DNA of 64,000 nucleotides from Acinetobacter lwoffii (lineage in GTDB: Bacteria; Pseudomonadota; Gammaproteobacteria; Pseudomonadales; Moraxellaceae). A model generated the notes under the pieces. It saw only the letters and a list, made by a program, of their open reading frames with translations, had not been told where the DNA came from and did no database searches. Below are positions 16,307-26,477 of the stretch, in pieces (the first letter of the stretch is position 1; every line of letters starts with the position of its first letter). The stretch covers positions 372,001 to 436,000 of the forward strand of contig NZ_CP072549.1 in the NCBI RefSeq assembly GCF_019343495.1, written 5' to 3'. The translations under genes were made by a program, and so were the position numbers.

Positions 16307-17872
16307 TTACTGCCCAGAACGGATGATGTAATCAAAAGCAGACAGTGACGCCTTGGCACCTTCACCGGTGGCAATGATGATCTGCTTGTAAGGCACTGTG
16401 GTACAGTCACCTGCTGCAAATACACCTTTCACATTGGTTTCATTGCGATCATTAATCACAATCTCGCCGCGGTTGGTCAGCTCAACAGCAGTTTCTTTTA
16501 AGAAATCGGTGTTAGGCAACAAACCGATCTGCACGAAGATCCCCGCCAGCTCAACCACATGCTCTTTATCCGTGGCACGGTCTTTGTATTTCAGACCGGT
16601 CACCTGTGAACCATCACCCAGCACTTCAGTCGACAGGGCATTCTTGATCACGGTGGTATTCGGCAAGCTGTTCAGCTTGTCTTGCAGCACCTGATCCGCA
16701 CGCAGCTTGGTATCAAATTCCACCAAAGTTACATGCTCCACAATCCCCGCCAGGTCAATCGCGGCTTCAACACCCGAGTTACCACCGCCAATCACGGCTA
16801 CACGCTTGCCTTTGAACAGTGGGCCATCACAGTGCGGACAGTAGGCCACACCACGAGTTTTGTATTCCTGCTCACCTGGAACGTTCATCTCTCTCCAGCG
16901 TGCGCCGGTCGACAGAATCACGGTTTTAGATTCCAGTTTGGCACCATTCTCTAAAGTCACTTCCACCAGACCATTGGCCGTTTCGTCTGCCCCTTTGATA
17001 TCAGACACGCGTTGCAGGTTCATGATGTCGACCCCGTATTCACGCACGTGGGCTTCCATTTCCGCTGCAAATTTAGGACCTTGGGTTTTTTGTACTGACG
17101 TGAAGTTTTCAATATCCATGGTGTCCATGACCTGACCGCCCATGCGCTCCGCCACGATCCCGGTCTTAATGCCTTTACGCGCTGCATAGATGGCTGAAGT
17201 ATTGCCTGCAGGTCCACCACCAATCACCAGGACATCAAAGGTGTCTTTGGCATTCAGCTTTTCAGCATCTTTGGCAGCGGCATTGCTATCCAGCTTGGCG
17301 ATAATTTCTTCCAGTGTCATACGACCCTGACCGATATGCTGGTTGTCCTGGAACACCATCGGAACCGCCATGATTTTGCGTTCTTCTACTTCTTCCTGGA
17401 AGAAAGCCCCATCAATCATGGTCGCTGTAGTGCCTGGGTTATAGATGGCGATCAGGTTAAGTGCCTGAACCACATCCGGACAGTTATGGCAGCTTAAAGA
17501 GACGAACACATCAAAGTTAGATTGAACACCCAGGCTCTTGATATTCGCCAAAACTTCATCAGAGACTTTTGGTGCATAACCTGAAGTTTGCAACAATGCC
17601 AGGATCAGTGAGGTGAACTCATGGCCCATTGGCAAGCCTGCAAAGAATACACGTGGTTCCTCACCAGCTTTTGCAATCCCGAAACTTGGCGCACGTGCAT
17701 TGGTCCCGTCAAAGCGTGCAGTGACCAGGTCAGACAGTGCAGCCACTTCGGACACCAGTTCCTGGATTTTGGCTGATTTGTCAGAGCCATCCAAAGTCGC
17801 CACCAGTTCAATCGGGCCTTCCAGACGTTCTAATAGGGTTTTAAGTTGAGCTGAAGTATTTTGGTCTAACAT
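16307..17872 (-). CDS. ahpF: Alkyl hydroperoxide reductase subunit F
   Basis: 521 residues from ATG 17872 (GGAG 9 nt upstream), the same length as E. coli AhpF. It passes electrons from NADH via FAD and two disulfides to AhpC, removing peroxides. The N-terminal double-thioredoxin-fold domain has [12 protein letters not shown] (CxxC near 128-131). The FAD domain has [19 protein letters not shown], and the redox pair is CPHCDG. The NAD domain has [17 protein letters not shown], and the C-terminal FAD motif is GVFAAGDCT. It is separated from ahpC by three other genes, so it has its own promoter. Confidence 0.97.
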   Translation of the reverse strand: MLDQNTSAQLKTLLERLEGPIELVATLDGSDKSAKIQELVSEVAALSDLVTARFDGTNARAPSFGIAKAGEEPRVFFAGLPMGHEFTSLILALLQTSGYAPKVSDEVLANIKSLGVQSNFDVFVSLSCHNCPDVVQALNLIAIYNPGTTATMIDGAFFQEEVEERKIMAVPMVFQDNQHIGQGRMTLEEIIAKLDSNAAAKDAEKLNAKDTFDVLVIGGGPAGNTSAIYAARKGIKTGIVAERMGGQVMDTMDIENFTSVQKTQGPKFAAEMEAHVREYGVDIMNLQRVSDIKGADETANGLVEVTLENGAKLESKTVILSTGARWREMNVPGEQEYKTRGVAYCPHCDGPLFKGKRVAVIGGGNSGVEAAIDLAGIVEHVTLVEFDTKLRADQVLQDKLNSLPNTTVIKNALSTEVLGDGSQVTGLKYKDRATDKEHVVELAGIFVQIGLLPNTDFLKETAVELTNRGEIVINDRNETNVKGVFAAGDCTTVPYKQIIIATGEGAKASLSAFDYIIRSGQ

Positions 17873-18102
17873 TGCTAACGTCTCCAAAGGAGTAAATGTT
17901 TATTTGATAACAGGATATTAAATGAATTGCATAAATAGGTAAAACAGTTTGTTTTTATTTTATTGATCGGATTTTCAGATTTATTGAAAAATTCATCATT
18001 AATTTCAAAGTTCTATATGGGGTCAAAAGATTAATTTTCAAGTAGTTTAGAGCAAGAATAAGGATTTTCAGCTAAGATTAAAACAAGATATTTGAGACTT
18101 GA

Positions 18103-18324
18103 ATGATGGAATTACAACGCGGTATTTATCAACATTATAAGGGACAGCTTTATCAGGTGTTTCATGTCGCCACGCACAGTGAAACTGAAGAAAAGCTGGT
18201 GGTTTATCAATGTCTCTATGGGGATTATTCAATTTGGGTACGTCCTTTAACGATGTTCACTGAAACCATTACCACCAGCGATGATCGTGAAGTAGAACGC
18301 TTTAAATTGATTCAGGCACTTTAA
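18103..18324 (+). CDS. DUF1653-family protein
   Basis: 73 residues, small beta-rich domain. RGIYQHYKGQLYQVFHVATHSETEE followed by VVYQCLYGDYSIWVRPLTMF is the typical DUF1653 pattern (G-Y-H-KG-Y-V, then VVYQ.LYG...WVRP). Function is unknown. It starts at tandem ATGs (18103 and 18106). The next gene follows 24 bp downstream on the same strand. Confidence 0.88.
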   Translation: MMELQRGIYQHYKGQLYQVFHVATHSETEEKLVVYQCLYGDYSIWVRPLTMFTETITTSDDREVERFKLIQAL

Positions 18325-18348
18325 GCCAAACAGACTCAGGGAAGAGTG

Positions 18349-18939
18349 ATGCAAAACTCAGATGAATTTGAAAGATTCATGCAAGAATTATATGAAAAAT
18401 TTCATAGGCATGATCTTAAGCAGGCAGATCGCCTGCACCGATATCGCAATATAGAACCAGAATCAGGCCGATTTTTATCTATGCTGATTCGTGCGCAACA
18501 ATCCAAAAGTATTCTGGAAATTGGGACTTCTACTGGTTATTCCACTCTATGGCTGGCAGAAGCGGCTCGGCAGACTCAAGCCATGATTACAACACTTGAA
18601 GTTGATGCAGAACGGGTTATTCAGGCAAAGCAATATGCGACAGAAATAGATCTTGCAGATTTAATCAATTTTAAAGTAATTGATGCTCAGGTTTATCTGG
18701 AGGCAGAAAAGGAAATATTTGATTTTATCCTGTTAGATGCTGAACGAGATGCTTATGTCAGTTACTGGCCACATTTGAGTCGATTACTTAAAGCAAAGGG
18801 CGGGTTACTGGTAGTTGATAATGTCATTTCACATGCAGCAGAAGTCGAAGAGTTTATTGCCTTAATTCAGCAAGACCCACGTTTTATCATGAGTACTGTA
18901 CCCATAGGCGCAGGTTTGCTGATGGTGGGATTTCGTTAA
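18349..18939 (+). CDS. SAM-dependent O-methyltransferase, family 3 (catechol/CCoA-OMT-like)
   Basis: 196 residues from ATG 18349 (GGGAAGAG upstream). Motif I is ILEIGTSTGYSTLWLAEAA, the acidic post-I residue is in TTLEVDAERV, and FDFILLDAERDAYVSYW is motif II with the metal-binding Asp. GGLLVVDNVI carries the next conserved Asp-Asn pair. These match cation-dependent class I O-methyltransferases. The substrate is unknown. It probably forms a short operon with the DUF1653 gene. Confidence 0.88.
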   Translation: MQNSDEFERFMQELYEKFHRHDLKQADRLHRYRNIEPESGRFLSMLIRAQQSKSILEIGTSTGYSTLWLAEAARQTQAMITTLEVDAERVIQAKQYATEIDLADLINFKVIDAQVYLEAEKEIFDFILLDAERDAYVSYWPHLSRLLKAKGGLLVVDNVISHAAEVEEFIALIQQDPRFIMSTVPIGAGLLMVGFR

Positions 18940-18950
18940 ATGGATTCACT

Positions 18951-19157
18951 TCAATCCATGCAAATTTTATTAAAATGTAAATTATATTCGAGATACTTTT
19001 CCACGAATGCGGCTTTGTCTTGGCGTCTTAGTAAGTTGTCATAAATAAATTCAGGTACGGGATGATACAGCTCGGTATGACCATTACTGTATACAATTTT
19101 CAGGTGGCGGCTTGAGGGATTGTATTTCCAAGAAATCACGGTAAGCAGTTTTTGCAT
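18951..19157 (-). CDS. KTSC-domain protein
   Basis: 68 residues. It has the KTSC-like layout: YNPSSRHLKIVYSNGHTELYHPVPEFIYDNLLRRQDKAAFVEKYL, a beta hairpin and helix with a final sheet. GGAGG sits 7 nt before ATG 19157. KTSC domains occur alone or attached to lysyl-tRNA synthetase-like and nuclease proteins; the role is unknown. It is convergent with the methyltransferase gene. Confidence 0.8.
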   Translation of the reverse strand: MQKLLTVISWKYNPSSRHLKIVYSNGHTELYHPVPEFIYDNLLRRQDKAAFVEKYLEYNLHFNKICMD

Positions 19158-19394
19158 ATGCGTTCCTCCACTGAATATTTCTTATCTTATCATTTGAACT
19201 TATGCCATATGGCTCTGCAGATGTATAGCTCAATTGTAAGAATGGGTAAGGATTATGAGAAAGCGAAGCAAAAGATATGCCTGAATTTTTATATGATGGA
19301 TCAAGAAAAAATAGGACTGCAATATTTAAAGTCCTAATAAAATAATTTAAAAAAATAAACTCCCGTATTGCGCTGAGATAAAAGTTTAAACCAT

Positions 19395-19424
19395 AAAAAA
19401 CCACGCTAAAAAGCGTGGTTTTTT
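19395..19424 (-). terminator. Rho-independent terminator of ahpC
   Basis: AAAAAACCACGC (19395-19406), loop TAAAAA, GCGTGGTTTTTT (19413-19424). Symmetrical A/T tails make it potentially bidirectional. Confidence 0.9.
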
Positions 19425-19454
19425 GAATCAGTTCAATCTAATTAAAATTTAAAA

Positions 19455-20018
19455 TTAGATTTTACCAACTAGGTCGATTGAAGGAGCAAGAGTTGCATCG
19501 CCTTCTTTCCATTTAGCTGGGCAAACTTCGCCTGGGTGAGCATGTACGTACTGAGCTGCTTTAACTTTACGAAGAAGTTCTTGAGCATCACGGCCGATAC
19601 CACCAGCGTTGATTTCAACGATTTGGATTTTACCTTCTGGATCGATTACGAAAGTACCACGATCAGCAAGGCCGTCAGCTTCGATTAATACGTCAAAGTT
19701 TTTAGCAAGTGTCCAGTTTGCATCACCAACCATTACATACTGGATTTTTTTGATTTCTTCTGAAGAATCGTGCCAAGCTTTGTGAGTGAAATGCGTGTCA
19801 GTAGAAACTGAGTAGATTTCAACGCCTAGTTTTTGGAATTCAGCGTAGTTGTCAGCAAGGTCACCAAGTTCAGTTGGGCAAACAAAAGTGAAGTCAGCTG
19901 GGTAGAAGAATACAACAGACCATTTGCCTTTCAGGTCAGCTTCAGTAACTTCAATGAATTTGCCGTTTTGGAATGCAGTTGCTTTAAATGGTTTAACTTC
20001 AGTATTAATTAAGCTCAT
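19455..20018 (-). CDS. ahpC: Alkyl hydroperoxide reductase subunit C (typical 2-Cys peroxiredoxin)
   Basis: 187 residues from ATG 20018 (GGAG 6 nt upstream), the length of E. coli AhpC. The peroxidatic Cys is in [19 protein letters not shown] and the resolving Cys in [10 protein letters not shown]. It reduces H2O2 and organic peroxides using AhpF. Many residues are encoded by a narrow codon set, consistent with high expression. Its strong terminator lies about 30 bp after the stop. Confidence 0.97.
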   Translation of the reverse strand: MSLINTEVKPFKATAFQNGKFIEVTEADLKGKWSVVFFYPADFTFVCPTELGDLADNYAEFQKLGVEIYSVSTDTHFTHKAWHDSSEEIKKIQYVMVGDANWTLAKNFDVLIEADGLADRGTFVIDPEGKIQIVEINAGGIGRDAQELLRKVKAAQYVHAHPGEVCPAKWKEGDATLAPSIDLVGKI

Positions 20019-20492
20019 CATTGTCTCCATGATTGAGGTAGTCTTTGATTTTGAATAAGAGTATCGAAATTTTGGTTGATGCTAAAATGGTATTTTTACA
20101 TTACAAACATCGGAAAAACCGAATTAAGTAAAAATGCGCCACTTCGGCAAAATCGCTTTGTTCATTCAGCAGCATCAAGATGATGGCCTGATGACAAAAT
20201 TATCTCTTTTTCCTCGTGCTAGCAAACATGATGTTGAAACCAAAAAATTCAAGGGGCAATTCGGAAAAAAGTATGATTTCCGCAAAATAATTTAAATATC
20301 AATTCGAAACTTAAACTGATGATTAAACCTAATCAAGGGAACTCATGCGGGTCATGTAGAAATTTAGATAGGTTTATGGCGCTGAATTGAGGGAAATCAG
20401 GCGATCAAAGCCAATTTGTCCGGCACTTAACAGAACTACGACTATCTGAAATCTAATGAACCAAGTAAAATAAACCTTTCCGGTTTTTTGAT
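20019..20492. other. 474-bp region between divergent ahpC and hrpA
   Basis: It should hold the promoters of both genes, including any OxyR-controlled ahpC promoter, but no confident operator was seen. A 53-codon frame on the plus strand (20134-20295, starting MRHFGKIALF and ending KYDFRKII) is open but has only a weak ribosome site. It could be a small gene or chance. Confidence 0.5.
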
Positions 20493-23400
20493 GTGGGTGT
20501 TTTCTCTGTGCAGAGTCATTTAAATGTAGATCAATGGATAATGGCGCGTGACCGTCACCGTTTAAATCGACTGAAAAAGGGGAAAGACGCAGATGCCAAG
20601 CAGTATCAGGAATTATTTGAAAAATCCAATCTGAAAGTACGGCAACGGCTTGAACGTCTTCCGAACATCAAGCTGAATCAGGATCTACCGGTTACCCAAT
20701 ACACTGACAAACTGATTGCTGCGATTCAAAAGCATCAGGTTATTATTGTAGCTGGTGAAACCGGTTCTGGTAAAACCACCCAGTTACCGCAAATTGCTAT
20801 GCTGGCTGGACGTGGCCTGACCGGAATGATCGGACATACCCAGCCGCGTCGACTGGCAGCCCGCAGCGTATCACAGCGTATTGCCGAAGAAGTTGGCGAA
20901 AAACTCGGTGAATCAATTTCCTTTAAAGTACGTTTTACGGAACAGGGTTCACAAGACTCAATTGTGCGTTTGATGACAGACGGTATTTTACTGGCCGAAC
21001 TGACGCATGACCGATACCTGACCCAATATGACACGATTATTATTGATGAAGCGCATGAACGTTCACTGAATATCGACTTCATTATGGGTTATCTGAAGCA
21101 ACTGTTGCCGCGTCGTCCCGATCTGAAAGTCATCATTACTTCAGCAACCCTGGATGTAAACCGTTTTAGCAGTTACTTTAATGGTGCACCAATTTTTGAA
21201 GTGGAAGGCCGCAGCTTCCCGGTAGAGCTGCGTTATCGCCCGATCTCGGAAATGAGCATTGGCGGTAGTGATGATGATGAGTTTGATGATTTTGAAGAAA
21301 ACCTGCCTCGCGCTGTGGTCAAAGCAGTCGAAGAATGCTTTCAGGATGCACAGGAAAAAGGTCATCCCGAACATGCCGACATCCTTATTTTTGCCAGTAC
21401 TGAACAGGAAATTCGCGAGCTACAGGAAACCCTGATCAAACATGGGCCACGCCATACGGAAGTATTAACTTTATATGCGCGTCTAGCGCTGGCTGAACAG
21501 CAAAAAATCTTTAATCCTTCTGGTGGTGGGCGACGCATTATTATTGCCACCAACGTAGCAGAAACGGCTTTAACCGTTCCGAATATCCGTTATGTAATTG
21601 ACAGCGGTTTTGCGCGTATTTCACGTTATAACTATCGTTCACGGGTGCAGCGTTTACCGATTGAAGCTGTTTCTCAGGCAGCCGCGAACCAGCGTAAAGG
21701 CCGTTGTGGCCGTATTGCGCCGGGTGTCTGTATACGCCTGTATTCTGAAGATGACTTCCTCAGCCGTCCTGAGTTTACCGAACCGGAGATCAAGCGAACC
21801 AACCTAGCATCGGTGATTTTACAGATGCAAAGTTTGGGGCTGGGTTCACTGGAAGACTTCGACTTTATTGAACCGCCAGATCACCGTCTGGTGAATGATG
21901 GGCGTAAGTTATTGATTGAGCTGGGGGCTTTATCCGAGAAAAAACTTGAGCTTACCAAAATCGGTTATCAAATGGCGAAAATGCCGATCGATCCACGTCT
22001 GGCCCGCATGATTCTTGGTGGTGCACATTTTGGCGTGCTGAATGAAGTGCTGGTGATTGTGGCAGCACTTGCAGTTCAGGACCCACGTGAACGTCCTGCG
22101 GATAAACAGATGCAGGCGGATCAGAAGCATGCATTATTCCGTGAAGCCGATTCTGATTTCCTGTTCTATATCAAGCTTTGGGAAACGCTACACAATAACC
22201 GCGATAGCATGAGCGAGAGTAAGCGCCGTACATTTGCACGAAATCATTTCCTGAGCTGGCTGCGTCTGCGTGAATGGAAGAAAACTCATGAGCAGCTGGT
22301 GGATTTGGCTAAGGGCTTAAAACTGTCATTTAATGAAAAGAAAGCCAGTTATGAGAATTTGCATCGTGCCTTGTTGACCGGTCTGTTATCGTTTATCGCC
22401 AACAAGACCGATGAGCGTAATGTCTTTATGGCAGTACGTCAGCAAAAAGCGCGGATTTTCCCGGCTTCTACCTTGCACAAGACCAATACGCCGTGGGTGA
22501 TGGCCTTTGAAATGGTCGAAACCTCCCAGGTGTATTTACGTACCCTGGCCAAGATTGAACCGGAATGGATTCTGCTGGCCGCGCGTGACCTGCTCAAGCA
22601 TCATTATTTTGAACCGCACTGGTCGAAAAAAGCTGGTGTAGTGAATGCCTATGATCAGATTTCATTATTTGGTCTGATCATTGAGCCGAAACGCCCAATC
22701 AATTATGAAAAAGTAGATCAGGCGGCCGCGCATGAAATTTTCTTGCGGGATGCTTTAACCACTGGGCATTTAGGCATTACTCCACCATTTTTAAAGCATA
22801 ACTTGCTTAAACTGGAAGAAGTCGAGCGAGTAGAAGACAAGCTGCGCCGTCGTGATCTGGTTGTTGATGAAGAAACCATTTACCAATTTTATGCCTCGAA
22901 AGTGCCGCCTGAAGTGGCCAGCCGGCGTAGTTTTGAAGACTGGCGTGCCACAGTAGAGCCCCAGAATCCGCGTTATTTATTTGTCGATGATGATGCGCTG
23001 TGGCTGAATGACCGTCCGACAACACAGCAATTCCCGGACTATTTGCAGAATGGTAGTCTGCGTCTGGCGGCGACTTATCGCTTTGACCCGAGTCATGATG
23101 AAGATGGTGCGACGGTTAAAATTCCACTGCAAGCCTTGGCCCAGGTCGATGAAGGTATCTGGTCATGGGGGATTCCGGGTTGGCGTCTGGATCTGATTGA
23201 AGCATTGCTAAAAGCTTTGCCGAAGGATAAGCGCCGTAATCTGGTGCCGATTCCGGATACTGCACAAAAACTCATAGCAAAAGTAGATGCGCAGGATTTA
23301 CAGAAACATATTTTTAGTTTCTTGGCATTCCAGCTGCGAGGCGAACAAATCACGGAGAAAGATTTCAGCTTTGACCGGGTAGACCAATATCTGTTGCCTT

Positions 23401-24362
23401 TTATTAAAGTGACTGATGAAAAAGGTCGTGTCATTGAGCAGGGGCGTGATCTTGCCGAGCTGAAAGCGCGCTGTCGGACTGAAACGCATAGTCCGGTCAA
23501 ACAGCTTAAAGGTGAATTTAAAACCTTCCCGGAAAGCTTTGTATTTGAAGCCTCACAAAAAGTCACCGGTGTCGTGGTCAAGCAGTACCAGGCGCTGGTT
23601 CCGATTAAAGCTTTTTCTGCCCTGGAGCAGAAAGATGAATCGGGTGTGGTGATTCAGACTTTTAATGATCAGGCTGAAGCGATCAAAAAACATCGTGAAG
23701 GAGTGATCCGACTGGTGCATATGCAACTCGGAGACTTGACCCGCCAGTTGAAAAAACAGATTTCCAAACCTCTGGCGCTGGCTTATTCACCACTCGGTGA
23801 TAAGGCACAACTGGAACAAATGTTAGTTTATGCCACACTGCACATGTCTATTAATGAATTACCCGTCAATGCGCAAGAGTTCCAAAAACTGGTTGAAGAT
23901 GTAAAAAAATCTTTCTTGACTTATGGCCAAGTTGCCCTGAAAGAGATCACGGATATTTATATCCAGTGGCAGGAAATCCGCCGGAAATTATTGGTTTTAG
24001 ATCATTCTGTGTTTGAAAAAAATATCAATGATATTGAAGATCAACTTGATTTAATGAGCCTTTCTGACTTTGTGTATCGTAAACCTTCCGATGTATGGAT
24101 CGAATTTCCACGTTATTTGAAAGCCTTGATCTTGCGTTTAGAGCGCTTGCCCAATAATCTACAAAGGGACAATTCCGCCATTGACCAAATTGATCAATGG
24201 ATGGAAAAATTATTCAAGTTTAAAGATGACCCTCGCCTGAAAGAATTGTATTTCATGGTCGAGGAGTTAAGAATCTCATTGTTTTCACAACCGATGAAAA
24301 CAAAAGCACCCGTGTCTCCAACTCGCTTGCAAAAAGTATGGGATCGTCTTGGAATCAGTTAA
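20493..24362 (+). CDS. hrpA: ATP-dependent RNA helicase HrpA (DEAH box)
   Basis: Up to 1289 residues, the expected size (E. coli 1300). Walker A is GETGSGKTTQLPQ (about 92-104), with IGHTQPRRLAARSV, IIIDEAHERSLN (DEAH), ITSATLD and QRKGRCGRIAPG (motif VI). HA2/OB regions and a long C-terminal DUF3418-type domain follow. HrpA resolves stalled ribosomes and processes mRNA. The start is unsettled: the frame opens at GTG 20493 and another GTG lies at 20508, neither with a strong ribosome site. The FabH-like gene starts 30 bp downstream. Confidence 0.95.
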   Translation: MGVFSVQSHLNVDQWIMARDRHRLNRLKKGKDADAKQYQELFEKSNLKVRQRLERLPNIKLNQDLPVTQYTDKLIAAIQKHQVIIVAGETGSGKTTQLPQIAMLAGRGLTGMIGHTQPRRLAARSVSQRIAEEVGEKLGESISFKVRFTEQGSQDSIVRLMTDGILLAELTHDRYLTQYDTIIIDEAHERSLNIDFIMGYLKQLLPRRPDLKVIITSATLDVNRFSSYFNGAPIFEVEGRSFPVELRYRPISEMSIGGSDDDEFDDFEENLPRAVVKAVEECFQDAQEKGHPEHADILIFASTEQEIRELQETLIKHGPRHTEVLTLYARLALAEQQKIFNPSGGGRRIIIATNVAETALTVPNIRYVIDSGFARISRYNYRSRVQRLPIEAVSQAAANQRKGRCGRIAPGVCIRLYSEDDFLSRPEFTEPEIKRTNLASVILQMQSLGLGSLEDFDFIEPPDHRLVNDGRKLLIELGALSEKKLELTKIGYQMAKMPIDPRLARMILGGAHFGVLNEVLVIVAALAVQDPRERPADKQMQADQKHALFREADSDFLFYIKLWETLHNNRDSMSESKRRTFARNHFLSWLRLREWKKTHEQLVDLAKGLKLSFNEKKASYENLHRALLTGLLSFIANKTDERNVFMAVRQQKARIFPASTLHKTNTPWVMAFEMVETSQVYLRTLAKIEPEWILLAARDLLKHHYFEPHWSKKAGVVNAYDQISLFGLIIEPKRPINYEKVDQAAAHEIFLRDALTTGHLGITPPFLKHNLLKLEEVERVEDKLRRRDLVVDEETIYQFYASKVPPEVASRRSFEDWRATVEPQNPRYLFVDDDALWLNDRPTTQQFPDYLQNGSLRLAATYRFDPSHDEDGATVKIPLQALAQVDEGIWSWGIPGWRLDLIEALLKALPKDKRRNLVPIPDTAQKLIAKVDAQDLQKHIFSFLAFQLRGEQITEKDFSFDRVDQYLLPFIKVTDEKGRVIEQGRDLAELKARCRTETHSPVKQLKGEFKTFPESFVFEASQKVTGVVVKQYQALVPIKAFSALEQKDESGVVIQTFNDQAEAIKKHREGVIRLVHMQLGDLTRQLKKQISKPLALAYSPLGDKAQLEQMLVYATLHMSINELPVNAQEFQKLVEDVKKSFLTYGQVALKEITDIYIQWQEIRRKLLVLDHSVFEKNINDIEDQLDLMSLSDFVYRKPSDVWIEFPRYLKALILRLERLPNNLQRDNSAIDQIDQWMEKLFKFKDDPRLKELYFMVEELRISLFSQPMKTKAPVSPTRLQKVWDRLGIS

Positions 24363-24392
24363 GATATAGGTAATTCAGATAAGGAATTTTAC

Positions 24393-25502
24393 ATGGGCAT
24401 CCGCATTACGGGTACGGGCTTATTCCATCCGGAACATGTCATCACCAATGAAGAATTAGTTGAAAGTTTAAATGCTTATGTGGAACTGTTTAATCACGAA
24501 AATGCTGACAAAATCGCTGCAGGCGAAGTTGAAGCGCGTCGTGGTTCTAGCGCAGACTTTATTGAAAAAGCATCTGGCGTACAACGCCGTTATGTCGTAG
24601 AAAAATCAGGCATTCTTGATCCAAAACGCTTACGTCCAAATTTACGTGAACGTGCAGATGATGAAATTTCATTGCAAGCAGAATGGGGTGTAATCGCAGC
24701 CAAGCAGGCGATGGAAAATGCCGGTGTGACTGCCGAAGACATTGATATCGTGATCTTGTCATGCTCGAATTTGCAACGTGCTTATCCTGCCGTAGCGATC
24801 GAGATTCAAACCGCTCTAGGTATCAAAGGCTATGCCTATGACATGAACGTGGCGTGTTCTGCAGCAACATTTGGTCTGAAACAGGCTTATGATGCGATCA
24901 AAGCAGGCGCGCGCCGTGTGTTATTGGTGAATGTGGAAATTACCTCTGCACATACCGATTTCCGTTCACGTGACTGTCACTTTATTTTTGGTGATGTGGC
25001 AACCGCTTCAATTATTGAAAATACCGACAGCAAAACCGGTTTTGAAATTCTGGATTCTGAGTTGTTTACCCAGTTCTCGAATAACATCCGCAATAACTTT
25101 GGTTTCTTGAATACTTCTGAAAATGCTGACATTGACGACAAACGTTTCCGTCAGGATGGTCGTAAGGTATTTAAAGAAGTCTGTCCACTGGTTGCGAAAA
25201 TGATTACTGCGCAACTGGAAAAGAATCAGATTGAGCCTACAGGTGTTAAACGCTTCTGGTTACACCAGGCCAATGCCAGCATGAATGAACTGATCCTGAA
25301 ACTGGTGGTTGGTAAAGAAAATGCCAAACCTGGTCTGGTACCGATCATTCTGAACGAGTTTGCCAACACGTCTTCTGCCGGGGTGATCATTGCCTTGCAC
25401 CGTACTGCACATGAAGTTGAAGATGGTGAATACGGTGTATTGTGTTCATTTGGTGCCGGTTATTCGGTGGGTTCGATTCTGGTCCAAAAGCGCGTGGCAT
25501 AG
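24393..25502 (+). CDS. Beta-ketoacyl-ACP synthase III-like enzyme (FabH-like)
   Basis: 369 residues, longer than true FabH (about 320) because of an insert near the N-terminus. The thiolase-fold catalytic triad is visible: Cys in [16 protein letters not shown] (about residue 153), His in [12 protein letters not shown] and Asn in [11 protein letters not shown]. Pseudomonas PA3286, a related long FabH-like enzyme, channels beta-oxidation octanoyl-CoA into fatty-acid synthesis; a similar role is possible here but is inferred. AAGGAA precedes ATG 24393. The acyltransferase gene 26 bp downstream supports a shared lipid role. Confidence 0.88.
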   Translation: MGIRITGTGLFHPEHVITNEELVESLNAYVELFNHENADKIAAGEVEARRGSSADFIEKASGVQRRYVVEKSGILDPKRLRPNLRERADDEISLQAEWGVIAAKQAMENAGVTAEDIDIVILSCSNLQRAYPAVAIEIQTALGIKGYAYDMNVACSAATFGLKQAYDAIKAGARRVLLVNVEITSAHTDFRSRDCHFIFGDVATASIIENTDSKTGFEILDSELFTQFSNNIRNNFGFLNTSENADIDDKRFRQDGRKVFKEVCPLVAKMITAQLEKNQIEPTGVKRFWLHQANASMNELILKLVVGKENAKPGLVPIILNEFANTSSAGVIIALHRTAHEVEDGEYGVLCSFGAGYSVGSILVQKRVA

Positions 25503-25528
25503 TCCGGAGTAGATAAGGAGCAGACAGC

Positions 25529-26281
25529 TTGCAGGTCAAACATGATGGGCAATGGATTAGACGCTTAAGTGGCTTATCCAAATTATATTTTACCCCTACC
25601 TTTTTAGGGGCTGAATATATTGATGCCAGTCGGCCTGCAATGTATGTCGGTAATCATTCCATGTACGGCATCTTTGATTCGCCGATGCTGATTGATTATC
25701 TCTATAACGAACATAAGGTGGCTGTGGTCAGTATTGCGGATCATAGCCATTTTTATGTGCCCTTATGGCGTGAAGCCGTGAAAAAGTTTGGGGCAGTCGA
25801 TGGCATCCAGCATTATGTACGTGCTGTGATGCAGCAGGGCTACTCGATTCTGGTGTTTCCAGGAGGTGGGCGTGAGGTACTCAAACGTCAGGGTGAACAG
25901 TATCAGCTGATCTGGAAGCAACGCTACGGATTTTTAAGACTTGCTCAGGAATTTAACTATGACATTGTCCCTTTTGCTGCGCTTGGTGGGGATGAAGTCT
26001 ATGAGATTGGCTTTGATGCCAATAAGATCATCCAGCATAAATATTTTCAAAAACTCCTCAAAGTACCACAACTCAATAAATTATTACGTCAGGGCGATGT
26101 GATTCCATCTTTGCCTAAACGATTATTCCCAAAACGCCTGCCATTTTATTTTCAGTTTATGCCGCGACAATCGATTGCTCAGGTTCAGACTCAGGAAGAG
26201 CTGATTGCATTTCGACACAGCTTGCAGCAACATATTTATACCGGCTTGGCCGAGCTTAAGGCGCTACGTCAGCAAGACTAA
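25529..26281 (+). CDS. Lysophospholipid/diacylglycerol acyltransferase-like protein
   Basis: 250 residues. TTG 25529 is chosen because AAGGAG lies 8 nt upstream and the nearby ATGs are out of frame. GNHSMYGIFDSP carries the catalytic His-Asp with six residues between, as in the MGAT/DGAT- and TMEM68-like branch rather than classical PlsC (HX4D). FPGGGREVLKR and GFLRLAQEFNYDIVPFAALGGDEVYE are typical of the same branch. It probably transfers acyl groups to a (lyso)lipid or alcohol at the inner membrane. Acinetobacter stores wax esters and triacylglycerol, but a link is only inferred. Confidence 0.8.
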   Translation: MQVKHDGQWIRRLSGLSKLYFTPTFLGAEYIDASRPAMYVGNHSMYGIFDSPMLIDYLYNEHKVAVVSIADHSHFYVPLWREAVKKFGAVDGIQHYVRAVMQQGYSILVFPGGGREVLKRQGEQYQLIWKQRYGFLRLAQEFNYDIVPFAALGGDEVYEIGFDANKIIQHKYFQKLLKVPQLNKLLRQGDVIPSLPKRLFPKRLPFYFQFMPRQSIAQVQTQEELIAFRHSLQQHIYTGLAELKALRQQD

Positions 26282-26477
26282 AACAGAAAAATTCTTCCTG
26301 TAAAATCTAGGCTATGATCTATTGAGATGTTCTATTTTTAGCAATGAGGATGCATGGACTGTTTTATAGTGCAAGTGATGCCATAATGTATTTTTAAGTG
26401 TTCACTGATTGGCGATCAAGGACTCAGCATGATCCAATATAAAAATAAGATGATTCTAAGATGACCGAGGTGTACGT

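Noticed and set aside
19152..19337. 61-codon plus-strand frame opposite the KTSC gene start
   Set aside because: No ribosome site, ordinary AT-rich sequence, and it starts inside the well-supported KTSC start region.
22807..23581. Several minus-strand frames inside hrpA
   Set aside because: Antisense shadows of a long conserved gene.
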